NCBI GenBank assembly: GCA_964569795.1
Contig: CAZMVB010000038.1
Coordinates: forward strand, 1-37,592
Reading direction: 5' to 3'
DNA length: 37,592 nt
From: JAHJDS01 sp964569795
GTDB lineage: Bacteria > Desulfobacterota > Desulfarculia > Desulfarculales > JAHJDS01
Part shown: positions 17,764-24,141 of the stretch, piece by piece
Numbering within the stretch: position 1 is the stretch's first letter
How the letters are laid out: every line of letters begins with the position of its first letter
Position numbers and translations under genes: made by a program
The notes under the pieces: model-generated
What the model saw: the letters and a program-made list of their open reading frames with translations, nothing else
Databases searched by the model: none
Told to the model about the DNA's origin: nothing

Positions 17764-18249
17764 ATGAAAAAGTTGTTTGTCGTGTTGTTTGCCCTGACTC
17801 TCGGCCTGATGTTGACCGCCGCCGTGGCGAGCGCCGACACCGGTCAGAACCAGGTGGCCAGGCGGGTCTGCAAGAAGGTCAAGGTCTGCAAGCCCCACAA
17901 GCTGTGCCGGATCAAGTGCGTGCCGGTCAGGCGGTGCGTCACCCGCAAGGTCTGCCGGGTCAGGTGCGTGCCGGTCAAGCGGTGCGTCACCCGCAGGATC
18001 TGCCGGGTCAAGCGCGTGCCGGTGAGGGTCAAGCAGTGCCGTAAGGTCCAGGGCAAGCTGGTCTGCCGGATCATCGTCAAGCATCGCCTGGTCAAGGTCT
18101 GCAAGCCCGTCAAGAGGTGCTTCGTGCGCCGGAAGTGCCACCGGGTCTGCAAGCCCGTCAAGAGGTGCTTCATGCGCCGGAAGTGCCACCGGGTCTGCAA
18201 GGTCGTGCCCCGCTGTCGTCTCATCGTCCGGTGCAGGAACGTTCACTGA
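17764..18249 (+). CDS. Exported Cys/Arg/Lys-rich repeat protein
   Basis: A 161-residue protein with a clear signal peptide (MKKLFVVLF..., cleaved after VASA, residue 24). The mature part of about 137 residues contains 20 Cys and is dominated by Arg, Lys and Val with almost no acidic residues. It is built from 16-residue repeats, first RCVxRKVCRVRCVPVK-type, then VCKPVKRCFVRRKCHR-type, with Cys at regular intervals. The repeats are also exact at DNA level, showing recent duplication. Function unknown: possibilities are metal or haem binding, a disulfide-knotted envelope structure, or a cationic peptide; none can be shown. GGAGGAGAG lies before ATG 17764. An AT-rich stretch with TTGACT (17572-17577) about 190 bases upstream may hold its promoter. 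A strong terminator follows. Confidence 0.75.
   Translation: MKKLFVVLFALTLGLMLTAAVASADTGQNQVARRVCKKVKVCKPHKLCRIKCVPVRRCVTRKVCRVRCVPVKRCVTRRICRVKRVPVRVKQCRKVQGKLVCRIIVKHRLVKVCKPVKRCFVRRKCHRVCKPVKRCFMRRKCHRVCKVVPRCRLIVRCRNVH
17908..18003 (+). repeat. Two tandem 48-bp coding repeats (first family)
   Basis: Units at 17908-17955 and 17956-18003 differ at only a few bases and encode RIKCVPVRRCVTRKVC and RVRCVPVKRCVTRRIC. A degenerate third unit begins at 18004. Confidence 0.85.
18097..18192 (+). repeat. Two tandem 48-bp coding repeats (second family), one base different
   Basis: Units at 18097-18144 and 18145-18192 are identical except for one GTG/ATG codon (Val to Met). They encode VCKPVKRCFVRRKCHR. 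A third unit starts at 18193 but diverges after three codons. Confidence 0.9.
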
Positions 18250-18272
18250 CCGACGCTGACTGACCGCCATCC

Positions 18273-18310
18273 AAGGCCCCGTCTCCGATCGGTCGGAGGC
18301 GGGGCCTTTT
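18273..18310 (+). terminator. Rho-independent terminator of the Cys-rich protein gene
   Basis: AAGGCCCCG plus CTCCGA (18273-18288) pairs over its full length with TCGGAG plus CGGGGCCTT (18293-18308, one G-T pair), followed by T. A very stable stem with a TCGG loop. Confidence 0.9.
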
Positions 18311-18318
18311 ACGCGGCC

Positions 18319-18347
18319 TTGGCAAGGCGGGAAATTTGTGCTAGCCT
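18319..18347 (+). promoter_or_regulatory. Probable promoter of the acyl-CoA synthetase gene
   Basis: TTGGCA at 18319-18324, 17-base spacer, TAGCCT at 18342-18347 with an extended TGC in front. A leader of about 165 bases follows before the start at 18519. Confidence 0.45.
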
Positions 18348-18518
18348 GGGTTCTGGTATCAGGGGGTGATGATCGTGGGGGGTTGTTTCAACTTCGGCTT
18401 TATCGGCTTCAGAGGTCCCGCGGTCGCTTAGCCTCGGGTCGGTCAGGGGTTTTCCCTGGCCTTTTTTATGGCCCGGATCGCCGGCCGGGCCGCTGGTTGC
18501 TCGAAAGGAGGTTCACCC

Positions 18519-20093
18519 ATGAGCCGTTGGCTGCACGTCGGTGAAGTGCTGCGGATGAACGCCTATCTCTATCCGGACAAGGAAGGCGCGGCCGATCTCA
18601 AACGTTCCCTGACCTTCAAACAGTGGAACGAGCGGTCCAATCGTCTGGCCAACGGTCTGCTGCAAATGGGCCTCAGGAAGGGAGACCGGTTCGCCGTCAT
18701 CGCCTACAACTGCGTCGAGTGGCTGGAGATGTACGCCGCCGCGGCCAAGTCCGGGCTGGTGGCCGTGCCGATCATGTTCCGCCTGGCTCCCCCCGAGTAC
18801 GAATACATCATCAAGAATTCCGGGTGCAAGGCCTTCATCGTCGCCCACGAGTTCATCGAGGGGGCCGAATCGATCCGCGACCGGTGCAAGCGGGTGGCGC
18901 ACTGGATCTGCCTGGGGGCGGACCGCACGCCCAAGGGCTACGTCGGGTACGAGGCCCTGATCAAGAAGTCTTCGGCCGCCGAGCCGGGGGTCGAGGTCCA
19001 TCACGCCGACGTCTGGACGATCATGTACACCTCGGGGACCACCGGCCGGCCCAAGGGCGTGGTCCGCAACCACGAATCCTACATCGCCCAGTACCTGCTC
19101 AACGTCGCCGCCCTCGAATTGCGACGTGACGACCGGATGCTGCTGGTCATGCCCATGTGCCACGTCAACTCCATCTTTTACAGCTTCGTGTTCACCTATG
19201 TCGCCGCCACCTGCGTGGTGTACGACCAGATCTCGTTCAACCCCGAGCACATGCTCAAGACCCTGAGCGACAAGAAGATCACCTTCACCTCCCTGGTGCC
19301 GACCCACTACATCATGATGCTGGCCCTGCCCGATGAGGTCCGCAAGAAGTACGACACCTCGTGCGTCCGGCAGTTGATGTGCTCGTCGGCCCCGGCCCGG
19401 CGGGACACCAAGGAGGGCATCCTCAAGGTCCTGTTCCCCAAGTCGCGGCTGTACGAGGCCTACGGCTCGACCGAGGCCGGCCTGGTGACCCTGCTTCTGC
19501 CCGAGGAGCAGTTCGACAAGCTGGGGTCCATCGGCCGGGAGATCCCGGGTTCGGACAAGATCAAGCTCCTGGACGAGAACGGTAAAGAGGTCCCGGACGG
19601 GGAGGTGGGCGAACTCTACTCGCGGACGCCCGAGACCTTCACCGAGTACTGGAAGATGCCCGAGGAGACCAAGAACGCCTTTGCCGGCCAGTGGTTTTCC
19701 GCCGGGGACATGGCCCGCCGGGACAAGGACGGCTACTACTTCCTGGTGGATCGCAAGAAGAACATGATCATCACCGGCGGCGAGAACGTCTATCCGTCCG
19801 AGGTGGAGAACGTGGTCGGGGCCCACAAGGCGGTCCGGGACGTGGCCGTGATCGGCATCCCGGACCCCAAGTGGGGCGAGATGGTCGCGGCCGTGGTCAT
19901 CCTGAACGAGGGCTATCAGCCCTCGCCCGAGCTGGGCCAGGAGATCATGGACCACTGCAAGGGCAAGATCGCCGGGTTCAAGCGGCCCAAGCGGCTGGAC
20001 TTCATCGCCGACGAGGAGATGCCCCGGACCGGCACGGGCAAGATCCTGCACCGCAAGCTGAGGGAGAAGTACGGCCACTGGGCTGGAAAGTAG
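18519..20093 (+). CDS. AMP-forming acyl-CoA synthetase
   Basis: A 524-residue cytoplasmic ligase that activates a carboxylic acid as acyl-adenylate and transfers it to CoA. Motifs of the ANL superfamily: the P-loop TSGTTGRPKG (171-180), YEAYGSTEAG, the hinge region WFSAGDMARRDKDGYYFLVDRKK, GGENVYPSEVE, and the catalytic Lys motif PRTGTGKILHRKLR near the C-terminus. Length and motifs fit medium/long-chain or aromatic acyl-CoA ligases; the acid used cannot be read from sequence. ATG 18519 has GGAGGT eight bases upstream; an open extension to 18468 is discarded. It appears monocistronic, with its own promoter and terminator. Confidence 0.92.
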   Translation: MSRWLHVGEVLRMNAYLYPDKEGAADLKRSLTFKQWNERSNRLANGLLQMGLRKGDRFAVIAYNCVEWLEMYAAAAKSGLVAVPIMFRLAPPEYEYIIKNSGCKAFIVAHEFIEGAESIRDRCKRVAHWICLGADRTPKGYVGYEALIKKSSAAEPGVEVHHADVWTIMYTSGTTGRPKGVVRNHESYIAQYLLNVAALELRRDDRMLLVMPMCHVNSIFYSFVFTYVAATCVVYDQISFNPEHMLKTLSDKKITFTSLVPTHYIMMLALPDEVRKKYDTSCVRQLMCSSAPARRDTKEGILKVLFPKSRLYEAYGSTEAGLVTLLLPEEQFDKLGSIGREIPGSDKIKLLDENGKEVPDGEVGELYSRTPETFTEYWKMPEETKNAFAGQWFSAGDMARRDKDGYYFLVDRKKNMIITGGENVYPSEVENVVGAHKAVRDVAVIGIPDPKWGEMVAAVVILNEGYQPSPELGQEIMDHCKGKIAGFKRPKRLDFIADEEMPRTGTGKILHRKLREKYGHWAGK

Positions 20094-20136
20094 TCTCCCA
20101 CCCCCAGCCTGAACCACCGCGGCCCGATCGTAGTAC

Positions 20137-20175
20137 AACGGCCCCCTTGTAGAAAATACAGGGGGTCGTTTTTTT
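20137..20175 (+). terminator. Rho-independent terminator of the acyl-CoA synthetase gene
   Basis: ACGGCCCCC and GGGGGTCGT pair (one G-T), with an inner TGTA/TACA pairing around an A-rich loop, followed by seven or more T. Confidence 0.85.
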
Positions 20176-20186
20176 GGCCGTGCTCG

Positions 20187-20394
20187 AGGCCTGCAGTCGG
20201 CGCGCCTCGGCCCGGCCTATTTAGTGGGCCCGGCCGGGCGCGCCACCTGGTTCGGTGGTGGGTTATTCGTGCACGCTCATGCCTGGCGACAGGGCATTGG
20301 TTTGTTCATGTACAGCGTAGCCGCAAAGCGGCAAGCGCGGACTCTGAGCCTGACCAGTCGCCGCCGTTCACCGCGAATCGCGCCCCAGGGGCCT
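20187..20394. ncRNA. Candidate structured RNA between convergent genes
   Basis: The 307-base gap 20094-20400 holds no ORF of note but more structure than its size needs. A closing stem pairs AGGCC (20187-20191) with GGCCT (20390-20394) and, after an internal loop, GGCGCG (20199-20204) with CGCGCC (20379-20384). Inside are hairpins CCACC/GGTGG (20243-20258), ATGCC/GGCAT (20279-20297) and GCCGC/GCGGC with an AAA loop (20320-20332). The size and closed shape recall 6S-like RNAs, but I could not match any conserved family sequence. No promoter is clear, and the strand is unknown. Confidence 0.3.
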
Positions 20395-20400
20395 TGACCC

Positions 20401-21075
20401 TCAAGCGGCCCGGAAGACCTGTTTCAACTCCGTGGTCAGGCCGGGGCTGATGAGGCGGGCGTAGGACTCGATGTCGTCCAGGTGGGTCTCGAGGGCCGCG
20501 GCCGGCACGCCGGCCGGGGCATAGACCGTGAACACGGCCCGGGTGGTGTTCGGGCCGATGGCCGTCCGCTGATCCGGGCCGTAGATGATCGAGGAGGTAA
20601 CGCCCGCCCGGTCGGCGATGTACATGTCGCCCGCCTTCAGGACCTGGTCCTGACCGTTGAGCTTGACGTAGGTCTCCTCGCCGGTGGCCACCTCGACCCG
20701 CAAAGGCGGTTCCACCGCGCCCAAATCGTGACCGGCGGTCAGCAGCCGGTTCTTGAGTTCAGCGGCGAACATGGCCTCGACCAGGGCCGCCACTTTCGGG
20801 ATGGTCCGGTCCTTGAGGGCCACTGACTCGACCTGGCTCAGGACATGGTAGGTCTTCTTGAATTTCTTGTAATAGGCCTGAAAGGCGGCGATCACCGGGT
20901 CGGCCTTGATCGTGGCCCGGTCGGGCCACCTGGCCCGGAGTTCGGCCTCGACCTCGGCCTTGACCTTGTCCAGCCCCGGGTGCGACCGGGGATTGGCCGC
21001 CCCGCTCACGGCCAGGACGCCCACCGCCGCGCCGGGATAGGCCTTTTCCCACTCTGCTGAAGCTTGGAACAGCAT
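20401..21075 (-). CDS. B3/B4 domain protein (PheRS beta-like tRNA-binding/editing domain)
   Basis: A 224-residue stand-alone protein related to the B3/B4 editing domain of phenylalanyl-tRNA synthetase beta chain. Typical segments are NPRSHPGLDKVKAEVEAELRAR, DPVIAAFQAYYKKFKKTYHV, VALVEAMFAAELKNRLLTAGHDL and the late TTRAVFTVYAP. Known relatives are assigned tRNA or amino-acid binding, and some may clear mischarged tRNA; the exact activity here is not established. ATG 21075 has GGGGGAG five bases upstream. It is convergent with the acyl-CoA synthetase and divergent from the RRM gene. Confidence 0.82.
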   Translation of the reverse strand: MLFQASAEWEKAYPGAAVGVLAVSGAANPRSHPGLDKVKAEVEAELRARWPDRATIKADPVIAAFQAYYKKFKKTYHVLSQVESVALKDRTIPKVAALVEAMFAAELKNRLLTAGHDLGAVEPPLRVEVATGEETYVKLNGQDQVLKAGDMYIADRAGVTSSIIYGPDQRTAIGPNTTRAVFTVYAPAGVPAAALETHLDDIESYARLISPGLTTELKQVFRAA

Positions 21076-21206
21076 CCCGTCTCCCCCCGATCCATTTTAT
21101 TTATTGTCGTTCTCCGGGGCAGCCCTGTCAAGGCGATAGGGCGTGAGCGCCCCAGGCGCGAATCTCCGGACGGCCCGAAAAAAACGGGCAAAAACCGAAA
21201 ACCACT

Positions 21207-21235
21207 TTGACAGCAGACCCTGATTGTTCAATAAT
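21207..21235 (+). promoter_or_regulatory. Strong promoter of the RRM gene with a long 5' leader
   Basis: TTGACA at 21207-21212, a 17-base spacer, and AATAAT at 21230-21235. Transcription would start near 21242, leaving a leader of about 150 bases before ATG 21390. The leader contains a GC hairpin and a run of nine T (21368-21376) just before the ribosome site. The gap 21076-21389 contains no other gene. Confidence 0.75.
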
Positions 21236-21389
21236 ATGCAATGTCCGCCAAGCGGCCGGGGCTGGCCCGATCATCCGGTTCTCAGCCTGGGTTTCGGATG
21301 CGCCGAAAATGAGGCCGGGTTGGCGGCCGTTGCCGGCCGGACCGGGGCCGACGGCGACGGATGTTCGTTTTTTTTTGGAGAGAAGAGAG

Positions 21390-21650
21390 ATGCTGAAGAA
21401 ACTGTACGTCGGCAACCTGCCTTACAGCGCCAACCAAGAGGAGATCAAGGAGCTGTTCACGCCCTATGGCGAGATCCATTCCCTGAACTGGATCACGGAC
21501 CGGTACACCGGCCAGTTCCGGGGTTTTGGTTTCGTCGAGATGGACGCCGAGGCCGCCCAGGCCGCCATCGAGGCCCTGGACGGGAGCGATTTCGGCGGTC
21601 GGCCCATGCGGGTCAACGAGGCCCACGAGCGGAAACCCCGCCGGCCCTGA
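21390..21650 (+). CDS. Single-RRM RNA-binding protein
   Basis: An 86-residue protein consisting of one RNA-recognition motif: RNP2 LYVGNL (residues 5-10) and RNP1 RGFGFVEM (44-51), ending in a basic tail ERKPRRP. Bacterial proteins of this type (Rbp family) bind single-stranded RNA, and several are cold-induced. ATG 21390 has GGAG nine bases upstream; the frame stays open to 21207 but that part is leader. The strong promoter and unusual leader suggest high, regulated expression. Confidence 0.92.
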   Translation: MLKKLYVGNLPYSANQEEIKELFTPYGEIHSLNWITDRYTGQFRGFGFVEMDAEAAQAAIEALDGSDFGGRPMRVNEAHERKPRRP

Positions 21651-21872
21651 TCAACCCCATTCATCAACCCCTGCCCGGACAAAGGTTTCGTCAAGGGGCC
21701 GGGAACTGACCTCTGGCCGGAGTTTCCCGCCGGGGACGCACGGGTGTTCCCGGTCACTGACGGCGGTCGGGTCGATCCGGGTGGATATTGACGGCCTAAC
21801 ACCTTCGTGATAAAAAGGACGTCCACCCGGCCCAATCCATCGACGCCTACTCCCTGACCACGGAGGTCATAG

Positions 21873-23066
21873 ATGTACCAAAAGGTCTTTATCCCCTATC
21901 GCGGCTACTGGAGTTCCCCCTTTTCCCGCTGGCAGATGAGTTTCCAGAACGTCAATTCCATCGAACTCGGCGCCGCCACCACCCGCAAGGCCCTGGCCGA
22001 ACGAAACATCGACCCCAAAAATTTTGACGGCTGCTACCTGGGGATGACCGTGGGCCAGCCGTCCTGGTTCTACGGCGGCCCCTGGTACTCAGCCCTGATC
22101 GGCAACGACCGGATCTCGGGACCGGTCATCTCCCAGGCCTGCGCCACCAGCGCCACGACCACCGGTTACGCCGGCGCGGCCGTGGAGACCGGCCTGTACG
22201 ACTGCATCCTGGCCGCGACCACGGACCGCTGCAGTAACGGCCCCCACACCGTGTGGCCCAACCCCATGGGCCCCGGCGGCGAGGTCTTGAGCGAGAACTG
22301 GCTGATGGACAACTTCAACCGCGATCCCTACGCCGGCCAGGCCATGGTCCAGACCGCCGAAAACGTGGCCAAGGACGCCGGGGGGGTCAGCAAGGAGGAG
22401 TCCGACGAGATGGCGCTTCGGCGCTACCAGCAGTATCTGGACGCCCTGGCCGACGACCGGGCCTTCCAGAAGCGATACATGATCGGCGTCGATGTCCCGG
22501 TGGGCAAAAAGAAGACCAAGCTGGTCGAGGGGGACGAGGGGATCATGGAGACCACGGCCGAGGGCCTGGCCGGCCTGAAACCGGTCATCCCCGGGGGGTG
22601 CATCAGCTTCGGCGCCCAGACCCACCCGGCCGACGGCAACGCGGCGATCATCGTCTGCACCGAGTCCAAGGCGGACGAGCTGTCGGCCGACCCCAAGGTC
22701 AAGATCCAGCTCCTGTCCTATGGTCAGGCCCGGGCCAAGAAGGCCCACATGGCCGCGGCGGTCACCCCGGCGGCCCAGATGGCCCTGGCCAAGGCCGGCC
22801 TCGAGGTCAAGGACCTGGCCGCGGTCAAGACCCACAATCCCTTCTCGACCAACGACATCGTCATGGGCCGGGTGATGGGCATCCCACCGGAAATCTTCAA
22901 CAATTACGGCAGCTCGCTCATCTTCGGCCATCCCCAGGGACCGACCGGGATGCGCTGCACGGTCGAGCTGATCGAGGAACTGATCCTCAAGGGCGGCGGA
23001 TATGGATTGTTCGCCGGGTGCGCCGCCGGCGACACCGCCGCGGCCTTGGTGGTCAAGGTCGGTTAA
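21873..23066 (+). CDS. Thiolase-family protein (acetyl-CoA acetyltransferase type)
   Basis: A 397-residue cytoplasmic thiolase-fold enzyme. The acyl-accepting Cys is C90 in SQACATSATT, with H321 in KTHNPFSTND, H353 in IFGHPQGPTGMR (the usual GHP-GxxG motif) and C383 in FAGCAAGD completing the catalytic set. The sequence around these is clearly modified from canonical acetyl-CoA acetyltransferases (for example NNYGSSLIFGHP in place of NxxGGAIALGHP), so it is probably a specialised member that cleaves or forms a beta-ketoacyl-CoA. No beta-oxidation partners lie beside it. GGAGGT precedes ATG 21873; a strong terminator follows. Confidence 0.85.
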   Translation: MYQKVFIPYRGYWSSPFSRWQMSFQNVNSIELGAATTRKALAERNIDPKNFDGCYLGMTVGQPSWFYGGPWYSALIGNDRISGPVISQACATSATTTGYAGAAVETGLYDCILAATTDRCSNGPHTVWPNPMGPGGEVLSENWLMDNFNRDPYAGQAMVQTAENVAKDAGGVSKEESDEMALRRYQQYLDALADDRAFQKRYMIGVDVPVGKKKTKLVEGDEGIMETTAEGLAGLKPVIPGGCISFGAQTHPADGNAAIIVCTESKADELSADPKVKIQLLSYGQARAKKAHMAAAVTPAAQMALAKAGLEVKDLAAVKTHNPFSTNDIVMGRVMGIPPEIFNNYGSSLIFGHPQGPTGMRCTVELIEELILKGGGYGLFAGCAAGDTAAALVVKVG

Positions 23067-23118
23067 GGGGAGGGAGGCTTGGTGGCATTAGATTAATTTC
23101 CGCCCCTGATCGACACCG

Positions 23119-23148
23119 CCCGCCCCGGCATTTCGGGGCGGGTTTTTT
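23119..23148 (+). terminator. Rho-independent terminator of the thiolase gene
   Basis: CCCGCCCCG (23119-23127) and CGGGGCGGG (23134-23142) form a perfect 9-bp stem with a GCATTT loop, followed by six T. Confidence 0.92.
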
Positions 23149-23186
23149 ATGTGTCCGGACGCAGGCGCGGGAGACATTCCCGGCGG

Positions 23187-23229
23187 GCCAGGCCGCCCCA
23201 CATTTTCTGGAGATGTGGGGCGGCCTGGC
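23187..23229. repeat. Perfect 17-bp inverted repeat without T-run
   Basis: Arms 23187-23203 and 23213-23229 (starting GCCAGGCCGCCCCACAT) are exact complements around a 9-base loop. It lies 40 bases after a complete terminator and upstream of the selenoprotein gene. No T-run follows, so it is not an ordinary terminator; it may be a REP-like element or protein-binding site. Confidence 0.7.
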
Positions 23230-23351
23230 GCGGGGCGCCGGTCATGGGGTATGATTTTCGAGCAGACAATCTCAACTGAGGCCGGGTCATGGCCAAGATG
23301 GTTCAATGCTTAATGGTCTTGGTCGCTCCGGCTGAATAACGAGGAAAGTCA

Positions 23352-23684
23352 ATGGAGATCGAGTTACTGGTCGTACCCGGCTGCTCCTCCCGGACGGAAC
23401 TGGAGGGCCTGATTCAAGACCTGCTGACCGAACTGAATTCTGACGCCGCGTTGCAGGTCACGGTGGTCGAAACAACGGACCAGGCCCGGGAACTGCGGTT
23501 TCCGGGGTCGCCCACGGTGCGGATCAACGGCCGGGACCTGGAGCCGGAGGCTCCCCTGGGTTTCGGGTTGGGCTGAAGGACCTACCCCGGCGAGGGCGGT
23601 CGGCTCTCCAAGATTCCGCCCCGGGGCCTGATTCGAGGGGCCCTCGAGGCGGCCCGGGCAGGGGAAGGAAAGGGCTCCCTCTGA
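23352..23684 (+). CDS. Probable selenoprotein, small thioredoxin-fold protein with in-frame TGA (Sec75)
   Basis: Read to its first TGA this gene gives 74 residues that look like a thioredoxin-fold domain cut short: a beta strand with PGC near the N-terminus, a helix, then RFPGSPTVRINGRDLEPEA, a conserved cis-Pro region of small thioredoxin-like proteins. Those proteins continue with a G-L-x-C-R-x-Y segment. Here the TGA at 23574-23576 falls exactly at that Cys: GFGLG-TGA-RTYPGEGGRLSK, and the same frame continues IPPRGLIRGALEAARAG to a second TGA at 23682-23684, for 110 residues with Sec75. A SECIS-like hairpin lies just downstream. ATG 23352 has CGAGGAAAG upstream. It would act as a cytoplasmic thiol/selenol redox protein; partner unknown. 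The alternative is a truncating mutation of a Cys codon, for which the hairpin and intact downstream frame argue against. Confidence 0.8.
23592..23608 (+). promoter_or_regulatory. Bacterial SECIS-like hairpin for Sec75
   Basis: GAGGGC (23592-23597) pairs with GCTCTC (23603-23608), with one G-U pair, leaving the loop GGUCG. The first loop base is the 22nd base after the TGA. Known bacterial SECIS elements (for example E. coli fdhF, loop GGUCU) have a short stem with a GGUC-like loop at a similar distance, where SelB binds. Confidence 0.7.
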
Positions 23685-23757
23685 GTCCGTCCCGGGCCGG
23701 TTCGGCGCTCAATCCCTGGTTCCTTCTCGGCAAGGGCCGGACCCGGGCGGCCGAGGG

Positions 23758-24141
23758 TCAGTCATCCTCGCCCTGGTGGGGCGTGTCGAACCGGGTGATA
23801 AAGACCTGCCCGCCCTTCCTGGCCCCCCGGGTCAGTTCCAGGTGCCTCAGGGTGGCCAGCTCCTTCTGCAACGCGTCCAGGGAGAGGCCGACCTTGGCCG
23901 CCAGGTCAGACGGCGGCACGTATTTTTCCTGCTGGAGAATCCCGAGGATCCGCTGGTGGACCTCGCTCAACTCCGAGCCGCCGTTCAGTTCGGCGGCCGA
24001 CTTGGCGGTGAACACGGCCCAGGGGTCGCAGGAGCGGGCCGGGCTCAGGGCGTCCATGTAGCAGTCCTCGCACAGGGTCCGGCCGGCTTGCTCGCGCTCG
24101 TCGCCGGCCTCGATTTCCGCCTGGCAGGCGTCACACTTCAT
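23758..24141 (-). CDS. Zinc-finger plus winged-helix protein coupled to DinG
   Basis: A 127-residue protein with an N-terminal treble-clef-like pair CDAC...CEDC (first 40 residues) and a C-terminal winged-helix segment (SEVHQRILGILQQEKYVPPSDLAAKVGLSLDALQKELATLRHLELTR). It probably binds DNA or a protein partner; no family name is claimed. ATG 24141, with AGGAGG seven bases upstream, overlaps the end of the helicase gene by 11 bases, so translation is probably coupled. The overlap suggests a shared function with the helicase, but this is inference. Confidence 0.75.
   Translation of the reverse strand: MKCDACQAEIEAGDEREQAGRTLCEDCYMDALSPARSCDPWAVFTAKSAAELNGGSELSEVHQRILGILQQEKYVPPSDLAAKVGLSLDALQKELATLRHLELTRGARKGGQVFITRFDTPHQGEDD

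Noticed and set aside
17908..18192. The 48-bp repeats as a CRISPR or intergenic tandem repeat
   Set aside because: The units are multiples of three, in frame, contiguous and inside a gene with a signal peptide and ribosome site, so they are coding repeats.
18513..20138. A 541-codon minus-strand frame opposite the acyl-CoA synthetase
   Set aside because: Shadow frame; all ANL motifs lie on the plus strand.
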